Shown: piece by piece, positions 51,676 to 58,021 of the stretch | Position numbering within the stretch: the stretch's first letter is position 1 | Layout: every line of letters begins with the position of its first letter | From: Verrucomicrobiaceae bacterium | GTDB taxonomy: Bacteria; Verrucomicrobiota; Verrucomicrobiia; Verrucomicrobiales; Verrucomicrobiaceae | Assembly (NCBI GenBank): GCA_016795465.1 | Contig: JAEUHK010000129.1 | Coordinates: forward strand, 1-58,147 | Length of the DNA stretch: 58,147 bases | Direction: 5' to 3' | Translations under genes and position numbers: made by a program | Notes under the pieces: model-generated | What the model saw: the letters and a program-made list of their open reading frames with translations, nothing else | What the model was told of the DNA's origin: nothing | Databases searched by the model: none

Positions 51676-52377
51676 CTACGCCCCTACCACCTTCGTCACG
51701 GTCGGGCTGGGCACGGACTCGCCGCCGGGGTTGGCAGCGATGACGTAGGCGGAGATCGTCGTGCCGGGAGTGAGGTTGGTGAAGGTGTGGTCGAGGTCGC
51801 TGTCGCGTTTGATGAATTGGAAGTCGGTGTCCACGCCGTGGATCTTGAGGAAGAGGCGGTAGTAGGTGGCGCGGGTGGCGGCGGTCACGCCCAGCGGCGG
51901 GCCGCCGGGCTGGAGAAGACCTGGCGGCAGAGCCCCCTCAAGCGCCTGATTTCCAAGGCTTTTCTGAGGGAAGGGAGCCTCCCCATTCTGGAATCCATAT
52001 TCTTTCTGGACGAAGGGAATGTGCCCCCACCCAGAAAAGAATTCCGGCTGGCCGGGGGGAGACTGCCCCGTCTCAACAAGGATTCCTTGCTGAGACAGGG
52101 GAAGGTACCTCGTCTCAACAGCGATTTCCTGCTGAGACAGGGTACACTCCCCTCTCTCAGCCGTGATTTCCGGCTGACCCAGGGGAGACTCCCCCCACCC
52201 AGAAAAAGATTCCGGCTGGCCGGGGGGAGACTCCCTCGTCTCAGCAGCGATTCCTTGCTGAGACGAGGTACACTCCCCAACCTCAGGACGAAATCGTTTC
52301 TGACCTGGGGGACATTCCCCTGCCTCAGAAAAGAATTCCGGCTGGGCCGGTGGAGGCACCCTTTGGCCACCCGGCAA
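51676..52377 (-). CDS. Repeat-containing protein with a C-terminal fibronectin-III-like segment (possibly decayed)
   Basis: 233 residues in an open frame. The last ~85 residues (from about PPLGVTAATRATYYRLFLKI to NLTPGTTISAYVIAANPGGE) look like a fibronectin type III domain. The N-terminal ~145 residues are translated from the 42-bp palindromic array and form Gln/Glu/Ser/Gly-rich 14-residue repeats. Because that array is open in several frames on both strands, the repeat part need not be a protein; the fn3 part may be the 3' remnant of a larger gene whose 5' end has been lost to the array. No signal peptide at the apparent start. Confidence 0.35.
   Translation of the reverse strand: MPGGQRVPPPAQPEFFSEAGECPPGQKRFRPEVGECTSSQQGIAAETRESPPGQPESFSGWGESPLGQPEITAERGECTLSQQEIAVETRYLPLSQQGILVETGQSPPGQPEFFSGWGHIPFVQKEYGFQNGEAPFPQKSLGNQALEGALPPGLLQPGGPPLGVTAATRATYYRLFLKIHGVDTDFQFIKRDSDLDHTFTNLTPGTTISAYVIAANPGGESVPSPTVTKVVGA
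51940..52360. repeat. Ten-unit tandem array, exactly 42 bp per unit, each unit palindromic
   Basis: An anchor (GCTG or TCTG) recurs at 51963, 52005, 52047, 52089, 52131, 52173, 52215, 52257, 52299 and 52341, exactly 42 bp apart every time. Each unit holds an imperfect inverted repeat; the best is CCTCGTCTCAGCA (52234-52246) with TGCTGAGACGAGG (52256-52268), 13 perfect bp around a 9-nt loop. Units differ in sequence but keep symmetry and length, so 14-residue repeats are open on plus (for example RLSSDSLLRRGTLP) and minus (for example RLSKESLLRRGSLP). It is not a CRISPR: no constant repeat with unique spacers. Confidence 0.9.
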
Positions 52378-52723
52378 TCGCCGCCGGGCCTGCCGATCCG
52401 ACTTTCGGAGAGGCCCGATTCGGATGCCGCTGCCGGATTCTGGCTCTCTGCTCTCCGCCCTTCGCTCTCGGCGCCGTCAGGCCTGTCTTCTCTTCTCCGA
52501 GTCTCCCGATCTCCTCGTCTGGATCACCGCGGCGTCGTGTTCCGGGCGCAAAAAAGAGCGTGAGCAGCTTCATGGCGAGAGCGCGGCTGGTGGAGGTCCG
52601 CCTCAGGAATCACGCGGAGAATACCAAACCGGCCGTTTTTTGGGAAGAACTTTCTTCACGCGGAGGTTCCGCTCCAAAAGCACCCAAACAATCTAGCCAC
52701 CTTCAACAAGGAAACCCCAGAAC
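52378..52723. other. Region between the array and the integrase gene, no supported gene
   Basis: A minus-strand frame starting at 52573 (MKLLTLFFAPGTRRRGDPDE) is in a different frame from the fn3-like ORF downstream and may be a 5' remnant of the same broken gene. It has no family resemblance of its own. Nothing else is convincing. Confidence 0.4.
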
Positions 52724-54097
52724 TCAAAGCCCATCCAGCGGGCTTCGCGTGCCAGTGCCGCCGCCTGTCATAACATGCGTGTAGATTTGTGTCGTCTCCA
52801 CGCTCTTATGGCCCAGTAGGTCCTGCACCGTTCGTATGTCCGTGCCGTCCTCCAGCAGATGGGTGGCAAAGGAATGCCGCAGCGTGTGGCAGCCCACCTT
52901 CTTGGTGATGCCTGCTTTCTCCCGTGCTGCCTTTAGAGCGAGCGTCAGCGCATTTTCATGCAGGTGGTGTCGCCGGTGGATGCCCGTTTCTGGGTCCATG
53001 CTTGTTTGCTTGGACGGGAAGAACCACTGCCAGGCCAGTTCCTTGCCGGCGTTGGGATATTTGACGCCAAGCGCTTCCGGCAGCCTAACACCGGGCAGAC
53101 TGGCCTCCCGGTCCGCCTCCCACAGTGCTCGCAGCCGGGCGACGTGGTCCGAGAGTTCCATGTGCAATGCCTTGGGTAGCGTCACCTGCCTGTCTTTACC
53201 TCCCTTGCCGCCGCGCACCGTCAAGACCATGCGTTCCATGTCCACATCCTTTACTCGCAGGCGCAGGCACTCCATTTGTCTCAAGCCCGTGCCATAGAGC
53301 AGCTTCAGAATGAGCCCGGTCGTGCCTTCCATGACCGCGAAAAGCCGCCGCACCTCATCCCGGCTCAACACGACCGGCAGATAACGGGAGCGCTTGGCCC
53401 GCACGCCGTCCACACCTTCCACCGGCTGCTCCATCACCTCGCTGGTCAAATAGAGCACCGCGCTAAACGCCTGGTTTTGCGTGCCCGCGCTCACCTTCCT
53501 CTCCACCGCCAGCATGGTGATGAATCCTTCCACCGCGGCCTTGCTCGCTGCTTCCAGCTTCTTTTCCGCCGCCCAGGCCAGGAACCGCCGCTGCCAGCCC
53601 AAATAGGTCTCCACCGTCCGCAGAGCAAAGCGCCGCACCTTCATCGTCTGCGACGATTTCTCCAACCACGCGTCGGTATTCATGCTCCCCATCTCCAAGT
53701 GTCCTCTTCTCGGAGTGTCCAAGTCTTTGGCCCCCCGCGTCTTCACCCGGAAGGCCACTTCCACCCGCCCCTGCGCATCCGGCGCGGCGATGTGCCAGTT
53801 CTCCGTGCCCTTTCGGAAGCAGCGCAGCGCCTCCCGCGCCTGATCGAGTTGCCAGTCCTGCGGCGGCGGCGCACTGCTCTTCAAAAAGCGCCCGTATCCC
53901 TCCATTGCCGACCTCAGCGCGGTTTCGGCTGGCAGGGTTCTACAAAATTTCAAAAACCGCGCCATTTCCACGCCCCACCAGCCTAGCCGTCGTTCCCCAT
54001 CCGCGTTGGTGGGTATAAAAACGCCTGCCGCTTCGACGACCCGCCGCACCCACGGCTTGACCTCGGGCGACTTTTTCGCTTCCATCGGCGCATTCAT
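52724..54097 (-). CDS. intI: Integron integrase IntI
   Basis: 457-residue tyrosine recombinase. Catalytic pattern: Arg I in LLYGTGLRQMECLRLRVKDVD, Lys in the GGKGGKDRQVTLP turn, HTLRHSFATHLLEDGTDI (His-x-x-Arg), late His in LLGHKSVETTQIYTHV and nucleophile Tyr in that block. The IntI-specific extra segment between boxes (LGVKYPNAGKELAWQWFFPS and RRHHLHENALTLALK) is present and separates it from XerCD-type recombinases. It is ~110 residues longer than class 1 IntI, with a second SAM-like N-terminal part before the core-binding domain. The divergent orientation toward the cassette array, with attC sites downstream, confirms the assignment. Inserts and excises cassettes at attI and attC sites. 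Confidence 0.95.
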   Translation of the reverse strand: MNAPMEAKKSPEVKPWVRRVVEAAGVFIPTNADGERRLGWWGVEMARFLKFCRTLPAETALRSAMEGYGRFLKSSAPPPQDWQLDQAREALRCFRKGTENWHIAAPDAQGRVEVAFRVKTRGAKDLDTPRRGHLEMGSMNTDAWLEKSSQTMKVRRFALRTVETYLGWQRRFLAWAAEKKLEAASKAAVEGFITMLAVERKVSAGTQNQAFSAVLYLTSEVMEQPVEGVDGVRAKRSRYLPVVLSRDEVRRLFAVMEGTTGLILKLLYGTGLRQMECLRLRVKDVDMERMVLTVRGGKGGKDRQVTLPKALHMELSDHVARLRALWEADREASLPGVRLPEALGVKYPNAGKELAWQWFFPSKQTSMDPETGIHRRHHLHENALTLALKAAREKAGITKKVGCHTLRHSFATHLLEDGTDIRTVQDLLGHKSVETTQIYTHVMTGGGTGTRSPLDGL

Positions 54098-54153
54098 AAA
54101 AAACCTCGTTTTTGTTTATGAGGCCCCTTTTACCCCAAGCCACTCTTGAAAAA

Positions 54154-54200
54154 CCACAAAAAACTGTGGGCGAATTTGATTCGCCCACAATTAAGTGTGG
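54154..54200. promoter_or_regulatory. Nested palindrome between intI and the first cassette
   Basis: Centred on base 54177: inner arms TGTGGGCGAAT (54165-54175) and ATTCGCCCACA (54179-54189) are perfectly complementary across 3 nt, and outer CCACA (54154-54158) pairs with TGTGG (54196-54200). It covers the probable intI promoter and cassette-promoter region. It may be a recombinase or regulator site, or an attI arm. Confidence 0.55.
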
Positions 54201-54216
54201 CTAAACAACGTTCGCC
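54190..54216 (+). other. Candidate attI core
   Basis: GTTCGCC (54210-54216) occupies the R-box position at the junction between the intI control region and the first cassette, preceded by CTAAACAAC. The same seven bases form the R' box of the attC at 57800-57892. The full attI extent cannot be set without binding data. Confidence 0.5.
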
Positions 54217-54235
54217 CAACTAACAAGCGCCACCC

Positions 54236-54598
54236 GTGGATACGCAGCCAACGCCAACAGTGACCAGAGATGACGTAGTTCGCATCGTGCATCGGGATTT
54301 TCCGACATCACAGGCCGCAGGCATCTTGGATATACTTGATCAGTATGGCACCATCAGTTGGCAGCGAGAGCGTGATCGAGTTCAGCTCGCAGTCCTCAAG
54401 CTCGCTGGAGGTCGCATTGACACACTGAAGACCCAGACAGAGTCGGCCTGCTGTGATTATAGGGATGTTCTTTCTACTGCGGAGTATCCAGCCGCTACGA
54501 AGCGCTGGTCATCGCTTGAGCGTAGCACTCCTGAACAAAGATCGGCTGTTTACGAGGCGGATTGGACTCAGTATCAGACTTGGCTTACGCGCGCATGA
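54236..54598 (+). CDS. Cassette 1 protein, unknown function
   Basis: 120 residues from a GTG at 54236, about 25 bp inside the first cassette. Starts MDTQPTPTVTRDDVVRIVHR and is a small, predicted helical, acidic/polar protein (DFPTSQAAGILDILDQYG, ERDRVQLAVLKLAGGRID, SSLERSTPEQRSAVYEADW). No signal peptide or helix long enough to span a membrane. Not recognised. As a promoter-proximal cassette it should be among the best-expressed of the array. Confidence 0.75.
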   Translation: MDTQPTPTVTRDDVVRIVHRDFPTSQAAGILDILDQYGTISWQRERDRVQLAVLKLAGGRIDTLKTQTESACCDYRDVLSTAEYPAATKRWSSLERSTPEQRSAVYEADWTQYQTWLTRA

Positions 54599-54629
54599 CT
54601 ACAGCCCGACACACGCACAGCCCAACAAG

Positions 54630-54722
54630 GGCGAACAAAACGGATGCAGGCAACGGCTCGAAGGCTATCTGTCGTGTCAGCAACGTCTTGCGCTCGCCGT
54701 CGCCTGATCCGAAGCGTTGGGC
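54630..54722 (+). repeat. attC site 1
   Basis: 93 bp ending at R' GTTGGGC (54716-54722). The R'' box is GGCGAAC (54630-54636) or the slightly more outward GCCCAAC (54620-54626), which is the exact complement of R'. The central region is nearly identical to attC 4 and attC 5. The imperfect stem CGGATGCAGGC / GCCTGATCCG contains an extrahelical base, as integrase recognition requires. Confidence 0.85.
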
Positions 54723-54737
54723 AAAAAAATACACGGC

Positions 54738-55376
54738 ATGACGCTGAAGAACTACTACTACCAAACGTTTCCCAGCGATCTCGCTCATTTGTTCCGAGGA
54801 TTCGATCCCCACGAGCACGCTGGTATATTGGCGCTCGGCTCCATTTGGGCGTTTTCCAACTGCGCACAGCTTGCTCAAGTTCCAGCCGATCATCGCCCTC
54901 AGTTCCTCGCTTGCCTGTATTTTACGGTGCTAGTCGATCAGGCCATGCACACACATTTTGGGTGGCAGGCACGCCGCTTCGAGGAGCTTACTCGCTATCC
55001 CAAGTTTCGTGTTGGACTCGGCCATCCCGCGCACATGAACCCTATCTTGATTTTTGAGAAGCCCATTCACCACTCCTATGTTTCCGCCGATGCCATTCAT
55101 CAAATCATTCCCGAGGCTATCCGCCTTTTTGTAGATGAGACTGTCTCCTTTTTCCGCGACCACATGCCAGAGATCCAAGCAGCCGACTTTTTCAGCCGTT
55201 TACTTGGTGACCCCGACGTCAACGGCGCGAGACAGTGGGCATATGCGGCTGTGGTGGACGGTCAACCTGCGATGAAGCCCGCCTCGCTTCACGCGCTTTT
55301 AGCCCATGAGCTATCGAGTGCCGTCTCAGAACTTAACAAAGAAGCCCAACAAGACGCTCCATCCAACGGCGGGTAA
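54738..55376 (+). CDS. Cassette 2 protein, unknown function
   Basis: 212 residues starting MTLKNYYYQTFPSDLAHLFR. It has several His/aromatic-rich segments (HEHAGILALGSIWAFSN, DQAMHTHFGWQARRFEEL, PIHHSYVSADAIHQIIPEAI), which could bind a metal, but no family was recognised. No signal peptide or membrane helix. The ATG at 54738 lies 22 bp after the attC 1 R' box; there is no strong Shine-Dalgarno. The final residues (EAQQDAPSNGG) and the stop are encoded by attC 2, a common feature of integron cassettes. Confidence 0.75.
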   Translation: MTLKNYYYQTFPSDLAHLFRGFDPHEHAGILALGSIWAFSNCAQLAQVPADHRPQFLACLYFTVLVDQAMHTHFGWQARRFEELTRYPKFRVGLGHPAHMNPILIFEKPIHHSYVSADAIHQIIPEAIRLFVDETVSFFRDHMPEIQAADFFSRLLGDPDVNGARQWAYAAVVDGQPAMKPASLHALLAHELSSAVSELNKEAQQDAPSNGG

Positions 55377-55432
55377 CGCTCCTGTTTGAATTCGGGCTTC
55401 CATCCCCGCCGTGGATGAGCTAGACGTTCGGC
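55344..55432 (+). repeat. attC site 2
   Basis: 89 bp from R'' GCCCAAC (55344-55350) to R' GTTCGGC (55426-55432). The inner stem pairs GCTCCATCCAACGGCGGG with CCCCGCCGTGGATGAGC, leaving two extrahelical bases on one arm. Sequence is unrelated to attC 1, 4 and 5, so this cassette has a separate origin. Confidence 0.85.
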
Positions 55433-55446
55433 AAAGATAACAGAAT

Positions 55447-55986
55447 ATGAATCGATGCGCGATGACAGGGCAGCCCGTTCATGGAGCTGGAGATGCGATC
55501 TGGGATGATGGCGAGTGGATCAGTTGGGACTACATCAATCAACAAATCGATGGGCCTCAGCCAGAGGGTGGCCTACTTGAGGATTTGATCATCGTAGCGA
55601 AGGAGTATTTGGAGGACATGGGACGCCACCTTCCGATTTACGGCGAGATTGGAGAGCACTATGCGGCGAGGCGGTTCGGTATCGACCTTCACGATGATTC
55701 AAAAGCTCAAGGATCGGACGGGCGCCTTGGGAACGCGCTTGTGGAGATCAAGACCATTTCTCCGATGCGAGATTCTAGGCATGTCCGCGTCAAGCAATCT
55801 GGCAATTTCGGATACCTCGTCATCGTGAAGATCGACGCTGATTTCCGGATCGACGCCAAGATCATCAGCAGGAAGCGCCTCGGGAAGCCTGCTGGAGCTT
55901 TCTTCTCGGTTGGCTGGGACGATCACCCAAGCGAACACAACCCAGCCGAACAAGTCAGTGGTGGCAACGGCGGACAACGCCACTAG
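55447..55986 (+). CDS. Cassette 3 protein, possible PD-(D/E)XK-like fold
   Basis: 179 residues. DDSKAQGSDGRLGNALVEIKT has the spacing of a restriction-endonuclease-like core (Asp ... then Glu-x-Lys in VEIKT), followed by a hydrophobic strand region GNFGYLVIVKIDADFRID and a basic RKRLGKPAGAFF. Length and composition fit a small nuclease or a related DNA-modifying/toxin-type protein, but the match is by eye and weak. Starts MNRCAMTGQPVHGAGDAIWD, 21 bp after the attC 2 R' box. The C-terminal residues AEQVSGGNGGQRH and the stop lie within attC 3. Confidence 0.7.
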   Translation: MNRCAMTGQPVHGAGDAIWDDGEWISWDYINQQIDGPQPEGGLLEDLIIVAKEYLEDMGRHLPIYGEIGEHYAARRFGIDLHDDSKAQGSDGRLGNALVEIKTISPMRDSRHVRVKQSGNFGYLVIVKIDADFRIDAKIISRKRLGKPAGAFFSVGWDDHPSEHNPAEQVSGGNGGQRH

Positions 55987-56040
55987 TTCGCTTCGCTCTG
56001 GACGCTATTTTCCCGCCGTGCCACACTTCAAACGTTCGGG
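55945..56040 (+). repeat. attC site 3
   Basis: 96 bp from R'' GCCGAAC (55945-55951) to R' GTTCGGG (56034-56040; one position off the exact complement). The inner stem GTGGTGGCAACGGCGG pairs with CCCGCCGTGCCACAC with extrahelical bases. Confidence 0.8.
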
Positions 56041-56061
56041 CAATAAATCGAGTCCATCGCC

Positions 56062-56556
56062 ATGAGAACCCTGCGAAGCACACACGCCTTGTTTACCATC
56101 CTCGCAGCCGTCTGCATGCATTCGGATCTTGAGGCAGAACCCGCAACACCGTTGCCACGGCAGGAGGTGCGTGAGCGCGTGGATCGCCTGATGAGATCAT
56201 TGCCCACCCTCACAGACGAGCAGCGTAAGCGAACCATCTCTGACCTGTATGAGGTATGGACATCGAAGACGCCGGGAGAGAACGAGGCAATTGTGTATTT
56301 CGGTTACGCAGTGACGGCGAATCCTGACGGCACGAGATCATTGTCACCGCAGGCCGATCGTAATGCCGTTCTCAGCAAGGTGATTCCCATTCTGATTTCT
56401 GCTATCGACGACTCTGAGAAGATGAACAGCAAAGCTTGGTGGGTTTTGATCGCCTTACAGCCCTCTTGCCCGCCCCCGAAGCGTGAGGTTTGGGAGGCTT
56501 GGTGGAGAGACTCTGGTTCCAAGCAATTCGTTCCAAAGAATTCCCCGTCGAAATGA
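56062..56556 (+). CDS. Cassette 4 protein, predicted secreted
   Basis: 164 residues. A signal-peptide-like start (MRTLRSTHALFTILAAVCMHS) precedes a mostly helical mature part (RQEVRERVDRLMRSLPTLT, QRKRTISDLYEVWTSK, SKVIPILISAIDDSEKM, KREVWEAWWRDSGSKQF). The Trp-rich EAWW motif is notable. Not recognised. Its 28-nt leader (56034-56061) is nearly the same as those of cassettes 5 and 7. Confidence 0.7.
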   Translation: MRTLRSTHALFTILAAVCMHSDLEAEPATPLPRQEVRERVDRLMRSLPTLTDEQRKRTISDLYEVWTSKTPGENEAIVYFGYAVTANPDGTRSLSPQADRNAVLSKVIPILISAIDDSEKMNSKAWWVLIALQPSCPPPKREVWEAWWRDSGSKQFVPKNSPSK

Positions 56557-56573
56557 ACCACAAGAGCAAACGG

Positions 56574-56666
56574 CCCGAACAAAACGGATGCAGGCAACGG
56601 CTCGAAGGCTATCTGTCGTGTCAGCAACGTCTTGCGCTCGCCGTCGCCTGATCCGAGACGTTCGGC
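56574..56666 (+). repeat. attC site 4
   Basis: 93 bp ending GTTCGGC (56660-56666); R'' CCCGAAC (56574-56580). Body nearly identical to attC 1 (AAAACGGATGCAGGCAACGG and CTATCTGTCGTGTCAGCAAC). Confidence 0.9.
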
Positions 56667-56687
56667 CAAGAAATAGATTCCAATGCC

Positions 56688-57356
56688 ATGCGAACAATAA
56701 TTGCTGCTGTCCTGCTTGTTAGCATCACTGTCTCGGCGCAGGACAAGGCTATTGATCCCTTCGCGCCTGTTTCCGGTGCTTCAAAGACCGTGCAGCCTGC
56801 GCCAACCAGAGAGCCTGAAGATTTGCGACCGCGGCCCGCGACGCTTAAGTTGCTTGGAGAGCCTTCACTGGAGAAGCTTGTCGATTCCAAGCTTCCCGCG
56901 ATCAGGTTCATATGGATCAGGACATTTCATCCACCGATTTCGGTGCGGGCCTACATGACGAAGGACGGTCCACGTTTGAGGGTCGCTCGCACATCCGGCA
57001 AGGGAGGTTATGGCTGGGGTGTCTTGGACTTTGAGAACGACTTCCCCTTGAAGGACGAGACATGGCAGACATTGCTCAAGCTATTGCGTGCGGACGGCGC
57101 TCGACAACCGTTCAAGAACCTCAAGCAGGAGGACAGAGATTTTCTATCGGGTCTCGATGGTTCCACATGGAAACTTGAGGTTTCAGATCAGTCTGGATAT
57201 ACAGTCGATGAGGCTTGGACACCGTCGAGCGTTACAGATGGTAAGCCTGAAGAGAAGAAGATGTTTGAGGATCGAGGCATCCGCCTCGATAACTTCGTGA
57301 AGCTTTGCAAGTTTCTGATCCAGTATGCGCCGATTGATCCAGAGTCGATATACTGA
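56688..57356 (+). CDS. Cassette 5 protein, predicted secreted
   Basis: 222 residues. A signal peptide (MRTIIAAVLLVSITVSAQ) is followed by a mature alpha/beta part with KLPAIRFIWIRTFHPPISVR, RVARTSGKGGYGWGVLDF, a Lys/Asp-rich middle and CKFLIQYAPIDPESIY at the end. It resembles some hypothetical secreted proteins of Verrucomicrobiota in composition, without a named family. Leader as in cassettes 4 and 7. Stop 12 bp before the attC 5 R'' box. Confidence 0.7.
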   Translation: MRTIIAAVLLVSITVSAQDKAIDPFAPVSGASKTVQPAPTREPEDLRPRPATLKLLGEPSLEKLVDSKLPAIRFIWIRTFHPPISVRAYMTKDGPRLRVARTSGKGGYGWGVLDFENDFPLKDETWQTLLKLLRADGARQPFKNLKQEDRDFLSGLDGSTWKLEVSDQSGYTVDEAWTPSSVTDGKPEEKKMFEDRGIRLDNFVKLCKFLIQYAPIDPESIY

Positions 57357-57368
57357 GGCCACAAACGG

Positions 57369-57461
57369 GCCGAACAAAACGGATGCAGGCAACGGCTCGT
57401 ATGGCATCTGTCGTGTCATCGGCGCTTCCCGCTCGCCGTCGCCTGATCCGGGACGTTAGGC
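57369..57461 (+). repeat. attC site 5
   Basis: 93 bp from R'' GCCGAAC (57369-57375) to R' GTTAGGC (57455-57461). Same body as attC 1 and 4 but changed in the terminal loop region (CTCGTATGGCATCTGTCGTG, then TCATCGGCGCTTCCC). Confidence 0.9.
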
Positions 57462-57474
57462 CACACTACGCGCC

Positions 57475-57789
57475 ATGCCAGAGCTACCCGATGAGCCACC
57501 AAAGACAGCACCAAAGCCGTTCCGTGTTTGGGGTCACGTCCTGCTCTGGTTCGGCTTTCTGTGGCTGGCTGCATCCACAGTTCTTTTCGGCCCAGGTGTG
57601 CTCGCCAAGACCAGCCGCTTCACTTCCGACGGAGTGCCACGCAAGGAGAGCTACACGCAGTCAGAGTTTTACGACGCGGTTTGGACGTTCGGTCGCCAGA
57701 TTCGCGATGACCCTCCTTGGATTTTCACGCCCGCCGTGCTCATGCTCGGCGGCGGATTATTGCTGGCACGAGCCAGCGCACAACGATGA
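57475..57789 (+). CDS. Cassette 6 protein, small membrane protein
   Basis: 104 residues with two predicted helices: VWGHVLLWFGFLWLAASTVLF (~residues 18-38) and FTPAVLMLGGGLLLARA near the C-terminus, with a polar loop between (TSRFTSDGVPRKESYTQSEF). Not recognised. Starts MPELPDEPPKTAPKPFR, 20 bp after the attC 5 R' box. Confidence 0.7.
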   Translation: MPELPDEPPKTAPKPFRVWGHVLLWFGFLWLAASTVLFGPGVLAKTSRFTSDGVPRKESYTQSEFYDAVWTFGRQIRDDPPWIFTPAVLMLGGGLLLARASAQR

Positions 57790-57799
57790 TTACCGTGTG

Positions 57800-57892
57800 G
57801 CCTAACCATGCGCTGCAGCGAACCCGGCCATCGCGTCGCGGTTGCAATCGAACGCCCTCGTGGGCCGGGTCGCTGAGCTTGGGTCGTTCGCC
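57800..57892 (+). repeat. attC site 6
   Basis: 93 bp from R'' GCCTAAC (57800-57806) to R' GTTCGCC (57886-57892). The inner stem CAGCGAACCCGGCC / GGCCGGGTCGCTG has one extrahelical base. Different body from all the other attC sites. Confidence 0.85.
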
Positions 57893-57913
57893 CAATAAAC
57901 GGAGTCCATCGCC

Positions 57914-58021
57914 ATGACTGAAGAGAAGCCATCGCCGTTTCGCCTGAATCTTGTGATGTGGATGATTGCCGGAGGCATGATCCTCGTGAGCCTGTCCCTT
58001 TCTTCGATTGAGGTGCTCTAA
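57914..58021 (+). CDS. Cassette 7 small membrane protein, possibly cut by an insertion sequence
   Basis: 35 residues: MTEEKPSPFRLNLVMW, then a helix MIAGGMILVSLSLSSIEVL. Too short for the usual size filters. The 28-nt leader before it (57886-57913) matches cassettes 4 and 5, which supports a real start. No attC follows; an IS3-type element begins within ~35 bp, so the ORF may be truncated by the insertion and its stop supplied by the element. Confidence 0.5.
   Translation: MTEEKPSPFRLNLVMWMIAGGMILVSLSLSSIEVL

Noticed and set aside
51940..52360. CRISPR array
   Set aside because: Units are contiguous 42-bp palindromes that vary along their whole length; there is no constant repeat with unique spacers, and no cas gene is near.
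51885..52370. A minus-strand 161-codon frame with the same 14-residue repeats
   Set aside because: Same cause as above; a third frame on the minus strand has the fn3-like end and is the better gene candidate.
51787..52563. A 258-codon plus-strand open frame with clear 14-residue repeats
   Set aside because: It is open because the 42-bp units are palindromic and stop-free; it lacks a domain or credible start outside the array. It is described under the repeat.
52724..54097. XerC/XerD-type or phage recombinase
   Set aside because: The KYPNAGKE/WQWFFPS insert and the attC-bearing array downstream are specific to integron integrases.
56604..56697. Small frames shared by attC 1, 4 and 5 regions (for example MQATARRLSVVSATSCARRR)
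   Set aside because: They are translations of the attC bodies themselves, repeated because the sites are near-identical.
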